From assembly GCF_009847015.1 (NCBI RefSeq), contig NZ_WVEM01000019.1:33237-97236 (forward strand): 64,000 bases of DNA. The letters are read 5' to 3'. The stretch's first letter is position 1; the number at the start of each line of letters is the position of its first letter. Positions 18,202-28,005 of this stretch are shown piece by piece. Source of the DNA: Sunxiuqinia indica. Its GTDB lineage: Bacteria; Bacteroidota; Bacteroidia; Bacteroidales; Prolixibacteraceae. The notes below the pieces were generated by a model. The model worked only from the letters and a program-made list of their open reading frames with translations. It ran no database searches and was not told the DNA's origin. The translations under genes were made by a program, and so were the position numbers.

Positions 18202-19482
18202 CTATTCTTCGGGTTGGGAGTAAAACTGTTTGTTGGCAAAGTTGATAAATTGTTCCCAGTCATAAGGAGTAATATCGTGCTTCCCGGTCCGAATATGGTA
18301 ACCCACAGTTTCCGAAACCGGGGTATTCGGTGCAGGCATTTCGGTTACGGGCAAACCTCTCTTATCGTAAAGTTCGTATACTTTTCCGGCTTCCAGTGTC
18401 GACAAAAATTCACCTTTCGGATCTGACCACAAATCGGCCGTAGCGCTGGTTACATAGAGCGGCCGAGGGGCGATCATTCCTAAAAGCATGTGTTGGTCTA
18501 TTGGTAGTTTATCTTCGTGCCCGGAATACTTATTCAGGTTTTCACAAAACCAGTGTGGAAAATGATAAGTAATAATCCCAATTGTTTCTCCAATGCGACG
18601 ACGAGACAATGCTGCTCCCATACAACCGGAATTATTGGAGATACACATCGCAAAACGTTGATCTAATGCAGCAGCCCAAACAGCTGCTTTTCCCATACGC
18701 GAAAAACCAAAAACCATTACCTTGGTCGAATCAATATCTTGATCAGTTGTAAAATAATCCATCGCTTTTGACAGTCCCCAAGCCCAGGCAGAGATACTTC
18801 CCCATTCGTCATATCCCGGACGAAATTGCCCCAGCTGATACGAAAATGGATGAATGCCATCCTGAAAGTTATCCCGGTCAGGATCAATATCGCCGCAATA
18901 TATTGTTGCCACACCATATCCGGCTTCGATCATCTTTTTAACCGGCCATTTATCGGTGGCTACTCCTCTGGATTGCTCGGTAACCTGATTGTGAACGATT
19001 CCCCAAGATGGATTATCGGGCACCCAGGACTCAGTCAGCCGAATGTTCGGATCGTAAGAAATTGTATGGTTTCCGCTGAAGTTATAACCAACAAAAACAG
19101 GAGCCTTTACTGAATCCTTTGGTGTATAGATCAATATCTCTGCACTCAATTCGCGATCGTCTTTTTTAAAGATTATTTCCACTTGCTTACGCTTGGCTAG
19201 CCCGTCAAAAAAAACACCATTTTCTTCATGGACAATCACGTCGGAAATATCAATTTCCTCTGGAATATTTCCATATATTTCGTGTTTAAATATTTCCAAT
19301 AACTCCGGACGACGTTTCTTCTCCCAACGCTTTACGTTTTTAACTTTTCGACCAGATTCAGTAATCAGCAATTTTGGCAATTTATAATCAGGAATCTCAC
19401 TTTCGTCGTAATTAACATCGGTTTGCTGTCCGAACAAATTAAAACTAATTATAAAGGAAAGTGAGAGAACAAGGTATCTCAT
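18202..19482 (-). CDS. Exported CE15-like glucuronoyl esterase
   Basis: 426 residues with a signal peptide (about 1-19). An alpha/beta-hydrolase with the CE15 nucleophile motif VFGFSRMGKAAVWAAALD (Ser261) and a C-terminal histidine region GYHIRTGKHDITPYDW (His396 or His402). Also seen are YGVATIYCGDIDPD and a final substrate-loop region APRPLYVTSATADLWSDP. CE15 enzymes cleave esters between glucuronic acid of xylan and lignin; related bacterial members act on other uronate esters. The canonical motif is GCSRxGKGA, so there is slight drift here (Phe and Ala). It is likely periplasmic and fits with a plant cell-wall lifestyle. Confidence 0.82.
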   Translation of the reverse strand: MRYLVLSLSFIISFNLFGQQTDVNYDESEIPDYKLPKLLITESGRKVKNVKRWEKKRRPELLEIFKHEIYGNIPEEIDISDVIVHEENGVFFDGLAKRKQVEIIFKKDDRELSAEILIYTPKDSVKAPVFVGYNFSGNHTISYDPNIRLTESWVPDNPSWGIVHNQVTEQSRGVATDKWPVKKMIEAGYGVATIYCGDIDPDRDNFQDGIHPFSYQLGQFRPGYDEWGSISAWAWGLSKAMDYFTTDQDIDSTKVMVFGFSRMGKAAVWAAALDQRFAMCISNNSGCMGAALSRRRIGETIGIITYHFPHWFCENLNKYSGHEDKLPIDQHMLLGMIAPRPLYVTSATADLWSDPKGEFLSTLEAGKVYELYDKRGLPVTEMPAPNTPVSETVGYHIRTGKHDITPYDWEQFINFANKQFYSQPEE

Positions 19483-19653
19483 AGCAAATTCTGTTTTTTT
19501 TCATGAAGTTTTAGCTATCTCAAAAATAGCGTTTTCTTTTAAATCGGACGAATAACAAACTATTCTTTATAATAGTATTAATGGTGCAAATCCAATCATT
19601 TTTGCTTGTTAACTTTTTCCGATTCTATTGCCTTAAACAATCCTGCAGCCTCA

Positions 19654-20934
19654 TCAATTATTGTGAAAAACATCAGTAAGTTTACTCTCTTTAATTTTCT
19701 GAAAGGGTAGTTTCTCCTGCTGCGCTATTTTAATATCTTTTTCTTTGTTCTTCAACCTGGCATTAGCAGTTTCAGAAATCAGTGACCAAGCCATAATCAG
19801 ACTGGTAAAAATAATTACAACCAACAACGCACCACTTTCGAGCTCAGGCACTTTAAAATCTTCAGGAATAGCAAAGAACAACAAAATTGAGATTAAACCT
19901 CGTGGTGCTAAAAACACTTGCGGAAATATGTCCTTTCGTTCTACTGCAAAAAACATGACATACCGAATCAGGTAAAGAATAACTAAAAACAAGCCACTCA
20001 TGATCCAAACTTCCCAATTCACCAATGTATTAAGCGACAAGCTGATTCCAAATACGACAAAGAAAAAGGTTCGCACTAAAAAGGAACTTTCAATCGTGAT
20101 CATTTTAAAATTCTCGAACAAACCATCAATAGCCTCATCATCTAACCATCGTTCTAATTTTCCCCACAGTAGTACTTTATGATTGCGAAGTAATAAACCA
20201 AACATGAGAATAATTAGCAAAGAAGACAAATGGAACAGTTTTGCAACGGCATAAAGTAAAACCAAAACAGCCAAAAACAAGAAAAACTTAGCCTCTGTTT
20301 TTATGTTTTGAATAATATACGTTAAGGCATAACTTAAAACAACCGAGATAATAAGCGTAAGGAAAATATTACTTCCGAGAGCAATTGCAACTTCTCCGGC
20401 ACCACTTGCATCCACATTTTCAATTAAAAAATAGAAAAACATAATACCAAGAATATCAGAAAATGTACTCTCGTAAATCATGAATTCCCGCTTGTCCTTT
20501 GATAAATTAGACACACTTGGAATAATAATCGCACTGCTCATTATCGAAAAAGGAATGGCGTAAATCAATGCAGAAATGAAATCCAGGTTTTGAATGAATA
20601 ATTGGGTTACAAAAGCGATTAATACACTGGAAAATCCGAGAGAAACAAACGCGATAACAAATGATTTCCAAATAATTGGCCATTTATCTCTCTTCAATTC
20701 CAAGTCAAGCGCCGCTTCCAGTACAATCATAATCAAACCTACGATACCTAACACCTCGAGGGTATTAAAATATTGAGGCTCAATCCCGAAATAGAGCAAT
20801 ACTTGTTGAATTCCAACTCCTAGAAGGATGAGCATTAGCACGCTCGGCAAATTGGTTCTTTTAGCTATTAAACTAAAGAAGAATGAAATAATAACAACAA
20901 CACACAAGCTAATTACAAATAAGTAAGCACTCAT
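19654..20934 (-). CDS. Na+/H+ antiporter (CPA family)
   Basis: 426 residues with about 11-13 hydrophobic helices starting at residue 3 and a basic cytoplasmic tail (NARLKNKEKDIKIAQQEK). Typical antiporter blocks are LMLILLGVGIQ, GLIMIVLEAALDLEL, AIPFSIMSSAIIIPS, STFSDILGIMFFYFLIE and FLAPRGLISILLFFAIP. It would exchange Na+ or K+ for protons across the inner membrane. It has no cytosolic RCK/TrkA domain, unlike the following transporter. It is monocistronic or lies downstream of the permease, 127 bases away. Confidence 0.88.
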   Translation of the reverse strand: MSAYLFVISLCVVVIISFFFSLIAKRTNLPSVLMLILLGVGIQQVLLYFGIEPQYFNTLEVLGIVGLIMIVLEAALDLELKRDKWPIIWKSFVIAFVSLGFSSVLIAFVTQLFIQNLDFISALIYAIPFSIMSSAIIIPSVSNLSKDKREFMIYESTFSDILGIMFFYFLIENVDASGAGEVAIALGSNIFLTLIISVVLSYALTYIIQNIKTEAKFFLFLAVLVLLYAVAKLFHLSSLLIILMFGLLLRNHKVLLWGKLERWLDDEAIDGLFENFKMITIESSFLVRTFFFVVFGISLSLNTLVNWEVWIMSGLFLVILYLIRYVMFFAVERKDIFPQVFLAPRGLISILLFFAIPEDFKVPELESGALLVVIIFTSLIMAWSLISETANARLKNKEKDIKIAQQEKLPFQKIKESKLTDVFHNN

Positions 20935-21061
20935 TCACTAAATTTTATTTTAGCCGAATATAACAATTAGCCTGAAATATGCCTGAACAAAGTAAGCTAA
21001 ACTGATCCTAGTTCTGCTAGTTTTTCGAGATCACAAGTATACTCTACTTAAGATCAAGGTC

Positions 21062-23194
21062 CTACTTCTTACTTTTAAATTCCGCTTGCATATATTGTTT
21101 ATACAACCTGGAGATCGATTGAGGTTCTCCGATAATAGTCAATATGTCATTCTTATTTAGCAAGGTATTTCCATGGGGTGCAAACGAGAGCCCATCTCGT
21201 TCAACCAGTGCAACAAGAACATTTTCCGGGAAAACTACGTCCTTTAAATACCTACCAATCAATTCTGATTGAACTGTGTTTCTCAATAATTGAACTGTGA
21301 TGTAACGTTCATTGTGCAACAAGTATTCCTTGATACTCCGATCATTATCTTTATTCAAGAGTTCTTTCACAAAATCTTCGCGTTCTACAATGTCGATTAA
21401 CCGAGCTAACATGCGCAATTGAAGTCTGGGTTCACCTTCAGGATTGGCAAGGAAGAAAAATATTTTGATATTATCTTCTGATTGAATTCCTGATTTTGCC
21501 ACTGGTTTAGGTATGCCTTTTTCGAAGAGTATTACATGAAGCAACGGCTTTTTTATCCGGCTGTTTTTTGCATGTAAGATTGCAACTTCAGGTTTAATCA
21601 ATGAGGAGTCAAAGGCTGATAGCGCATGGAAGTCATCAATAAGCTCCTTTTTAGAAACAACGAGTTGAAAAGAAAGCCAGCCAGCCACCTGAACAACCAG
21701 TTCTTCAAAAGTCATGTTCTCCTGCTTAATTTTAGTAATCTTGGAGTTAATGATTAATTCATCAAAAGGATCTCCCTGTCTTAATCCTTTTTCTTTTAAT
21801 ATTGTCATAAATTCATTTTCAAGCTCGACATGTTGGTGCTGTCCTAAAAGTGCGAACCAGTGATAAATCGCTCCCTCACGCTTTACATTTTTCTTGGCAT
21901 AATAATAAAACCACATTGAAGCCAATAAAATAATAACAAAACTGAACAGAATAGCTCCCCATCCCATAAATACAATTAAAACCAGAGAGATAAGCATACC
22001 TGCAATTTGCATCCAGGGATACAGCGGAGAATTGAATCCCGGATCATAGGAACTTATTTTACTACTTCGAAAAACTATCACTGCAAAATTTATAAGTAAA
22101 AAGATAATGAGGTTGAATGTGCTGGCTAGTTTAGCAATTCCTTCTTCTGATAAAACAAGAATGAAGATGACAATTAATGCGGTGGTCATTACGATAGAAA
22201 CCACGGGAGTTCCTTTCTTTCCAACTTTCGAAAATAAGGCAGGAAACAACTTGTCTCTTCCCATTGCAAATGGATAACGAGAAGAAGACAGTAAGCCTGC
22301 ATTACCGGTGGAAGCAAAAGCAGCCATAGCTGCACCGATCATCAGATAGGTTCCCAAATCTCCTGGTAACCATGTAAATAATACTTTTACAGCACTTGCT
22401 GCAGGTGCCAAATCAACTGCGAACTCATCGGGATGGATCAACGAAACCATGATAAAGACTCCGAGAAAGTATATGAGCGAAGTAACGATCAGTGATAAAG
22501 CCATGCCCAGTGGGATATTCTTTTCCGGATTTTTGATTTCTTCAGCGACACTTGCAATTTTTGTTAATCCTAGATAAGAAACAAAAACAAAGCCAGCCGC
22601 TGTAATCAGTCCTTCAAAACCATTGGTGAAAAAAGGATTAAAATGAGTGTTGATCGAAGGTTTATCCACGCCAACAGTGAAAAATATTCGATAAAGACCG
22701 TCAAAAACGAAAGTTCCTAAAACAACCAACAAAAAGACAACTAAAAAGCTCTGCATTCGCGAGGTTTTTTTAGCACCAATTAGATTCAATGCCATAAAGA
22801 AAAAAGTAGCTGCCACCGCAATCGTTTTAACAGGGACATCCCAAAAAATAGCGGCGTAAGCACCTATTCCAACAATCGCAAAAGCTGTTTTAAAAACCAA
22901 GGCGAAATAGGTACCTAAACCTCCAATGGTACCCATTAATGGACCTAAACTCCGATCAAGGAAAAAATAAGCTCCTCCTGACCGGGGAAGCGCTGTTGAA
23001 ATTTCAGCAATACTAAACATCGCCGGAAGAATTAGTAATCCGGCAAACAGGTAAGCGACAAAAACAGATGGTCCGGTATACTGAGACGCTAACCCCGGCA
23101 ACAAAAAAAATCCTGAGCTAAACATTGCTCCTGTGCTAATTGAAAACACATCAAATAATCCAAGCTCCTTTTTTAGTTTTTCAGTTTTTTTCAT
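21062..23194 (-). CDS. APC-family permease with C-terminal EIIA-like and TrkA-C domains
   Basis: 710 residues. Residues 10-435 form a 12-helix APC amino-acid transporter (SISTGAMFSSGFFLLPG, RSGGAYFFLDRSLGPL, ISTALPRSGG). Residues about 475-625 resemble a PTS EIIA type-2 domain, including VAILHAKNSRIKKPLLHV with His541 at the position of the phosphorylated histidine. Residues about 636-700 form a TrkA-C-like domain (YLKDVVFPENVLVALVERD, KNDILTIIGE) of the kind that binds a nucleotide or other small ligand. The tail probably gates or regulates uptake. Transported substrate unknown. No PTS genes are nearby. Confidence 0.85.
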   Translation of the reverse strand: MKKTEKLKKELGLFDVFSISTGAMFSSGFFLLPGLASQYTGPSVFVAYLFAGLLILPAMFSIAEISTALPRSGGAYFFLDRSLGPLMGTIGGLGTYFALVFKTAFAIVGIGAYAAIFWDVPVKTIAVAATFFFMALNLIGAKKTSRMQSFLVVFLLVVLGTFVFDGLYRIFFTVGVDKPSINTHFNPFFTNGFEGLITAAGFVFVSYLGLTKIASVAEEIKNPEKNIPLGMALSLIVTSLIYFLGVFIMVSLIHPDEFAVDLAPAASAVKVLFTWLPGDLGTYLMIGAAMAAFASTGNAGLLSSSRYPFAMGRDKLFPALFSKVGKKGTPVVSIVMTTALIVIFILVLSEEGIAKLASTFNLIIFLLINFAVIVFRSSKISSYDPGFNSPLYPWMQIAGMLISLVLIVFMGWGAILFSFVIILLASMWFYYYAKKNVKREGAIYHWFALLGQHQHVELENEFMTILKEKGLRQGDPFDELIINSKITKIKQENMTFEELVVQVAGWLSFQLVVSKKELIDDFHALSAFDSSLIKPEVAILHAKNSRIKKPLLHVILFEKGIPKPVAKSGIQSEDNIKIFFFLANPEGEPRLQLRMLARLIDIVEREDFVKELLNKDNDRSIKEYLLHNERYITVQLLRNTVQSELIGRYLKDVVFPENVLVALVERDGLSFAPHGNTLLNKNDILTIIGEPQSISRLYKQYMQAEFKSKK

Positions 23195-23483
23195 AGTTCA
23201 CCGTTGAAAAATTGAATTAGACAAGAAAATCGAACTGATTAGAACACGACTGTCTTTCATACCCAAATAAATTAGATCACTAAAATACAACTATCATGAA
23301 TAACAGATAGGAGAATAAAAGTATTGAAGCTGATCTCAAAAAATCAATCAGAAAAAGAATGTTGACAAACCAATGTCAATATAATGGAATCGCTATTTAA
23401 CTATAGATGAGACACCTTTGCTCAACATGAAAATTGAAACGGCACAATGATGTGTTATTGTTAAAATTGTAAATATTTCTAAA
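23195..23483. other. Intergenic region upstream of the permease gene
   Basis: About 290 AT-rich bases between buk and the permease. I see no gene, strong hairpin or consensus promoter box. It should contain the permease promoter. Confidence 0.5.
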
Positions 23484-24578
23484 TTATCCCTTCGGATATC
23501 TGGGCTGATATTTTTGGGCTACAACTTCTTCCCGAGCTACTCTCAGGGCATTTTTTGCCAATGCTTCTAATTCATCTTCACCTGGATAAACGAATACCTC
23601 GGCAATGAATTGTACTTTTTTGCGAATGTAATCTGTTAAATAATTATTGTAAGCAACACCACCGGTTAGCAAAATGGCATCCACAACGCCGTCAAAAACA
23701 ACAGCCATTTGTCCAATTGATTTTGCTATTTGGTAGGCCATAGCGTCCTGAATCAACTTTGCCTGCGCATCTCCCCGACCAGCAAGCTCCTCAACTTCTT
23801 TCGCATTGTTGGTTTTTAAATAAGCGACATAGCCACCTTCTCCAACCACCATGCGACGAACTTCGTCCTTAGTCATGTTACTATCGAAACACCAGTCGAT
23901 TACCTGGCCGGTTGGTAATCCCCCACTTCTCTCCGGGCTAAACGGGCCATCTCCATCCAAGCCGTTATTAACGTCCACAACGCGTCCTTTTTGGTGTGCT
24001 CCAACGGAAATACCTCCTCCCAGATGAGCAACAATCAGGTTCATATCTTCATATATTTCACCTTGTTTTTTAGCATGAAAACGAGCTGTTGCTTTCTGAT
24101 TCAGCGCATGAAAGATTGATCTCTTCTCGAAATTTGGATGACCTGTAATTCGAGCAATATCGCTTATTTCATCAGTAACCACCGGATCGGCAATAAAAGC
24201 CTGAGCTCCGGGTATTTGGTTGGCTATGTAATCAGCAATCAAAGGCCCCAGGTTGCTGGCGTGCTGGCCGTAAACTCCCTGGCTGGCATGCAATAGCATT
24301 TCGTTGTTTACCAAATAAACGCCTGATTCCAGAGGATAGGTCAAACCACCTCGACCAATAATATATTTGATGCGATCCACCTCAAAACCTTCTTCCACCA
24401 GAGAATCAATAATCATCCCCTTACGATAATCAAATTGTTGCAATATGTTTGTGTAACGAGACAAGTCATCGATCGAATGACGTAATGTCTTATTCAACTT
24501 GCATTCTTCGTTAAAATACACAGCAAACTTAGTTGATGTCGACCCCGGATTAATGGCTAATATTCGGTATTCATCCAT
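23484..24578 (-). CDS. buk: Butyrate kinase
   Basis: 364 residues of the acetokinase family, butyrate kinase type: RILAINPGSTSTKFAVYFNEE at the start, IIGRGGLTYPLESGVYLVN, LIVAHLGGGISVGAHQKGRVVDV and DGDGPFSPERSGGLPTGQ, and DAILLTGGVAYNNYL. It makes ATP and butyrate (or a branched-chain acid) from the acyl-phosphate. It begins 4 bases after the ptb stop, a tight two-gene unit. Substrate preference among butyrate, isobutyrate and isovalerate cannot be read from sequence. Confidence 0.95.
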   Translation of the reverse strand: MDEYRILAINPGSTSTKFAVYFNEECKLNKTLRHSIDDLSRYTNILQQFDYRKGMIIDSLVEEGFEVDRIKYIIGRGGLTYPLESGVYLVNNEMLLHASQGVYGQHASNLGPLIADYIANQIPGAQAFIADPVVTDEISDIARITGHPNFEKRSIFHALNQKATARFHAKKQGEIYEDMNLIVAHLGGGISVGAHQKGRVVDVNNGLDGDGPFSPERSGGLPTGQVIDWCFDSNMTKDEVRRMVVGEGGYVAYLKTNNAKEVEELAGRGDAQAKLIQDAMAYQIAKSIGQMAVVFDGVVDAILLTGGVAYNNYLTDYIRKKVQFIAEVFVYPGEDELEALAKNALRVAREEVVAQKYQPRYPKG

Positions 24579-24582
24579 AGTT

Positions 24583-25491
24583 CTAATTACTCAATAATAC
24601 AGCTAACACAATCGAGTTTAACTTTGTTTGCGTGTCATCTCCCCGCGATGATAAAACAATGGGAACTTTTGCACCGAAAACCACGGCGGCCTGGTTGGCA
24701 TGACAAAGCTTAGTGTTGGTTTTATAAAAAACATTTCCTGAATCGATGTTCGGGAAAAGCAAACAGTCCGCATCTCCGGCACAAAGGGAAGTGATTTTTT
24801 TAATTTTTGCCGATTCTGAATCCAAAGCTACGTCAAGTGCCATGGGACCATCAACTATACCTCCGTAAAAAAAGCCACTCTCTCCTCTAATTTTCAATTT
24901 AGCAGCGTCTGCACACGATGGAATTGACTCAATCACTTGCTCTGTCGGTGCAATTATAGCCACTTTCGGTTCATCTATTCCCAGTTTCTGACCAACTTCA
25001 ATTAGATACCTGATCATCACTTCTTTTTGTTTCAGACTGGGAAATGGAATAATCGCCACATCACTAGCCAAAAGCAGTTTATGATAATTGGGATTTTCTA
25101 ACAAAGTGATGTGTGTTATTAGATCTCCCGAATTAACCAGCCCCAGCTCCTTATTCAAAATCGCCCGCATATATTTATCGGTATTTATCAACCCCTTCAT
25201 CAAAATATCTGCTTTCCCTTTTCGTACCATTTCAACAGCTTTCCGCACTGCATCCTCATCATCTGGAGCATCAATAATTTGCAACTCGCCGATGACGATA
25301 TCCAGTCTTTTGCAGGCATCCTCTATTCGCTCACGATCTCCCGTTAGTGCAATTCTGACAATACCCAGCTGATGAGCTTTCCAGGCAGATTCAATGCTGT
25401 GTTCATCAATCCCATTAGCAACGACAATCGTTTTAATCGATTTCTTATTTTTAGCTAATTGATACAGATCTGATAAATGTTTTACACTCAT
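24583..25491 (-). CDS. ptb: Phosphate butyryltransferase
   Basis: 302 residues, standard for phosphate butyryltransferases. Family blocks include SAWKAHQLGIVRIALTGDRE, ADILMKGLINTDKYMRAILN, GLVNSGDLITHITLLENP, FYGGIVDGPMALDVALD and DCLLFPNIDSGNVFYKT. It swaps CoA for phosphate on an acyl-CoA to supply buk. It is upstream of buk and separated from ackA by a terminator, so it likely has its own promoter in 25492-25588. Confidence 0.94.
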   Translation of the reverse strand: MSVKHLSDLYQLAKNKKSIKTIVVANGIDEHSIESAWKAHQLGIVRIALTGDRERIEDACKRLDIVIGELQIIDAPDDEDAVRKAVEMVRKGKADILMKGLINTDKYMRAILNKELGLVNSGDLITHITLLENPNYHKLLLASDVAIIPFPSLKQKEVMIRYLIEVGQKLGIDEPKVAIIAPTEQVIESIPSCADAAKLKIRGESGFFYGGIVDGPMALDVALDSESAKIKKITSLCAGDADCLLFPNIDSGNVFYKTNTKLCHANQAAVVFGAKVPIVLSSRGDDTQTKLNSIVLAVLLSN

Positions 25492-25579
25492 AACAGTACT
25501 TTATGGACTTGAAAATTACGATAAAAATGATTGAAAATACAGAACAAAAGTCAATCTAAAAAATATTATAAAACCCCAT

Positions 25580-25616
25580 AAAACAAAAACATCCGACACA
25601 TAAATGCATCGGATGT
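25580..25616 (-). terminator. Rho-independent terminator after ackA
   Basis: On the minus strand, eight-base arms (ACATCCGA/TCGGATGT, 25589-25596 and 25609-25616) are followed by a T-rich tract reading TTTTTGTTTT. It separates the pta-hbd-ackA transcript from ptb-buk. Confidence 0.8.
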
Positions 25617-25675
25617 TAATTGTAAAATATATTGTACTTTGAAGTTTCAGATTTCGGTAATATCAAATGTAAAAC

Positions 25676-26884
25676 TTACACTTTGGCATGGCTCAATACT
25701 TTTTTCTCAGTATCAAGGGCAATCATTAATTCTTCATTGGTTGGAACAACGATAACCGTAACCGGAGAATCATCAGTACTGATAACCCCCTCACCGCGGA
25801 ATCCGTTATTTTTCTCTGGATCAATCTTGATTCCCAAGGCTTCCAAATCCCCGGCAACTCCTTTACGTGTGGTATCCGCGTTCTCCCCAATTCCACCAGT
25901 AAAAATCAACACATCTAATCCGCCCATACCAGCCATGTATGAACCGATATATTTTTTAACACGGTAATCGTAAATTTCTAAAGCGATTCTGGCTCGTTCG
26001 TTCCCTTCTTCGGCAGCTTCTTCAATTTCTCTCATATCAGAAGATACTCCTGATAATCCAAGCATGCCACTGTGCTTATTAAACAGCGTATTGGCCGATT
26101 TCAATCCAAGTTCTTCCTTTTCCATGATGTAAGTTGCGACACCAATATCCAAATCACCGGAACGGGTTCCCATAATTAATCCTTCAAGAGGTGTAAACCC
26201 CATGGAGGTGTCGTATGACTTGCCGTCTTTAATGGCGGCAACAGAAGCTCCATTACCCAAGTGACAAGAAATAATCTTCTGACTTTCGTAATCACGTCCC
26301 AGAAGATCACATGCACGTTTTGTAACATAGCGATGGCTGGTTCCGTGAAAACCATAACGGCGAATGCTATATTTTTCGTACAGCACATGCGGAATACCGT
26401 ACATGTATGATTTAGGCTCCATGGTTTGGTGAAAAGCAGTATCGAAAACACCAACCTGGGGAATCCCGGGAATTAGCTCTTCCATAGCCTCTATACCTTT
26501 TAAGTTTGGCGGATTATGCAAAGGCGCTAAATCAGTACATTTCACAAGGGCATCGATAACTTCATTAGTTATCAATTCACTGTCATGGAAATACTCACCA
26601 CCATGAACAACACGATGTCCAACAGCATCAATTTCTTCCAGACTTTCCAAACAACCATACTTTTGGCTGGTCAAAATTCCCAGAATGTATTCGATACCAC
26701 TTTTGTGATCCAGAATTTCCCCTTCAAACATTATTTTACGTCCGTCAGCATGATTGTGCTTCAAAAATGAACCTTTCATGCCTATTTTTTCTACTCCTCC
26801 TTTTGCAATAACCGATTGGTCATCCATACTGAAGAGCTGATATTTTATTGAACTGCTACCGCAGTTTAAAACCAGAATTTTCAT
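25676..26884 (-). CDS. ackA: Acetate kinase
   Basis: 402 residues, full length. Signature blocks are KILVLNCGSSSIKYQLF, DAVGHRVVHGGEYF, YGIPHVLYEKYSIRRYGFHGTSH, ISCHLGNGASVAAI with TSMGFTPLEGLIMGTRSGDLD, and VLIFTGGIGENADTTR. It forms ATP and acetate from acetyl-phosphate in the cytoplasm. It sits downstream of pta and hbd with a 132-base gap, which could hold an internal promoter. The stop is followed by a terminator. Confidence 0.97.
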   Translation of the reverse strand: MKILVLNCGSSSIKYQLFSMDDQSVIAKGGVEKIGMKGSFLKHNHADGRKIMFEGEILDHKSGIEYILGILTSQKYGCLESLEEIDAVGHRVVHGGEYFHDSELITNEVIDALVKCTDLAPLHNPPNLKGIEAMEELIPGIPQVGVFDTAFHQTMEPKSYMYGIPHVLYEKYSIRRYGFHGTSHRYVTKRACDLLGRDYESQKIISCHLGNGASVAAIKDGKSYDTSMGFTPLEGLIMGTRSGDLDIGVATYIMEKEELGLKSANTLFNKHSGMLGLSGVSSDMREIEEAAEEGNERARIALEIYDYRVKKYIGSYMAGMGGLDVLIFTGGIGENADTTRKGVAGDLEALGIKIDPEKNNGFRGEGVISTDDSPVTVIVVPTNEELMIALDTEKKVLSHAKV

Positions 26885-27016
26885 GTGTATATTTTTTCAA
26901 TTTAACGAGGTGCAATTTTCGTATTAAGCTGTTCTCTTTTTTTTGATTTAGGAGACCAACGCATGAAGCTCCCTAATAATCGTTCTCCTGTTTGATCAAA
27001 GTTTTGAGATTGATTA

Positions 27017-27988
27017 TTAACAATTATTGGCTGAACCTTTAATCCGATTACCATCCTCATCATACTCATAAAATCCTTTTCCTGAAGCTATACCCAACTG
27101 TTTGGCCCGAACAAGGCGTTTAATGTAAGGAGATGGTTTGTAATGAACATCGCCAAATTCACTGTAGATATTTTCCATCCAGCGAACAATTTTATCCAAT
27201 CCCATTTTATCAGCTACTTCAAAAGGCCCTAATCTCATTCCAAGACCTATTTTCATTGTTGCATCAATGTCTTCCATATTCGCAACACCTTCCAACAAGA
27301 TTTCACAAGCTTCGTTTAACAAGACAACAAAGAGACGAACACTGACCAATCCAGCTGATTCTTCGACAGGTACAATTTTACGATTGATAAGTTTAACAAA
27401 CTTGCAAACTTTATCATATGCATCTTCTGATGTATAAAGCCCTTTTACAACCTCCATGATACGGGCTTCGCGAGACGAAACCAGAAAGTGCAGACTTACA
27501 CAACGGTCTTTGTGTTTCATTTCAGAAGAAAGCTCGGTTATAACGATAGTCGTTGAGTTTGTACCGATAATACAATCACGATGCACGACTTTTTCAATCT
27601 TCTTGAAAATCTTTTTACGCTCTTTGATTTTTCCACCGCGGTCAACAGCACGAATGGCTTCAACCACGAAATCGCATCCTGCAAGATCTTTATAATCTAA
27701 CGATCCTTTGATCCTTGCCAGGATTGCTCTTTTTTCACCTTCGGTTAATCCCCAATGCTCGATACGATTGTCAAGGATTTTACCGATATTTTTGTATGCT
27801 TCCCGTACCTTTTCTTCGCTGACTTCGATGAAGACAACTTCAATACCGTAGAAACTCGCTACACGGGCAATATTCTGTCCGACAAGTCCACATCCAACAA
27901 TACCAATTTTAGAAAACAGCGACTTTGATACCTTTTTCTTTATTAAACCAAATTCTTCAATTGGTTCATGTATTAATTCACTAGCCAT
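27017..27988 (-). CDS. 3-hydroxyacyl-CoA (3-hydroxybutyryl-CoA) dehydrogenase
   Basis: 323 residues. A Rossmann NAD domain begins IGIVGCGLVGQNIARVASFYG, followed by FVVEAIRAVDRGGKIKERKKIF and CIIGTNSTTIVITELSS. The C-terminal domain has HFLVSSREARIMEVVKG, GLVSVRLFVVLLNEACEIL, and IGLGMRLGPFEVADKMGLD near the end. The HF-P of the usual active-site block reads HFLV here. It is about 25 residues longer at the N-terminus than typical Hbd. It lies 17 bases after pta, so the two are co-transcribed, linking a beta-oxidation/butyrate step with acyl-phosphate energy conservation. No thiolase, crotonase or acyl-CoA dehydrogenase is present here. Confidence 0.88.
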   Translation of the reverse strand: MASELIHEPIEEFGLIKKKVSKSLFSKIGIVGCGLVGQNIARVASFYGIEVVFIEVSEEKVREAYKNIGKILDNRIEHWGLTEGEKRAILARIKGSLDYKDLAGCDFVVEAIRAVDRGGKIKERKKIFKKIEKVVHRDCIIGTNSTTIVITELSSEMKHKDRCVSLHFLVSSREARIMEVVKGLYTSEDAYDKVCKFVKLINRKIVPVEESAGLVSVRLFVVLLNEACEILLEGVANMEDIDATMKIGLGMRLGPFEVADKMGLDKIVRWMENIYSEFGDVHYKPSPYIKRLVRAKQLGIASGKGFYEYDEDGNRIKGSANNC

Positions 27989-28005
27989 TTTAACTTTTAC
28001 TAAAT

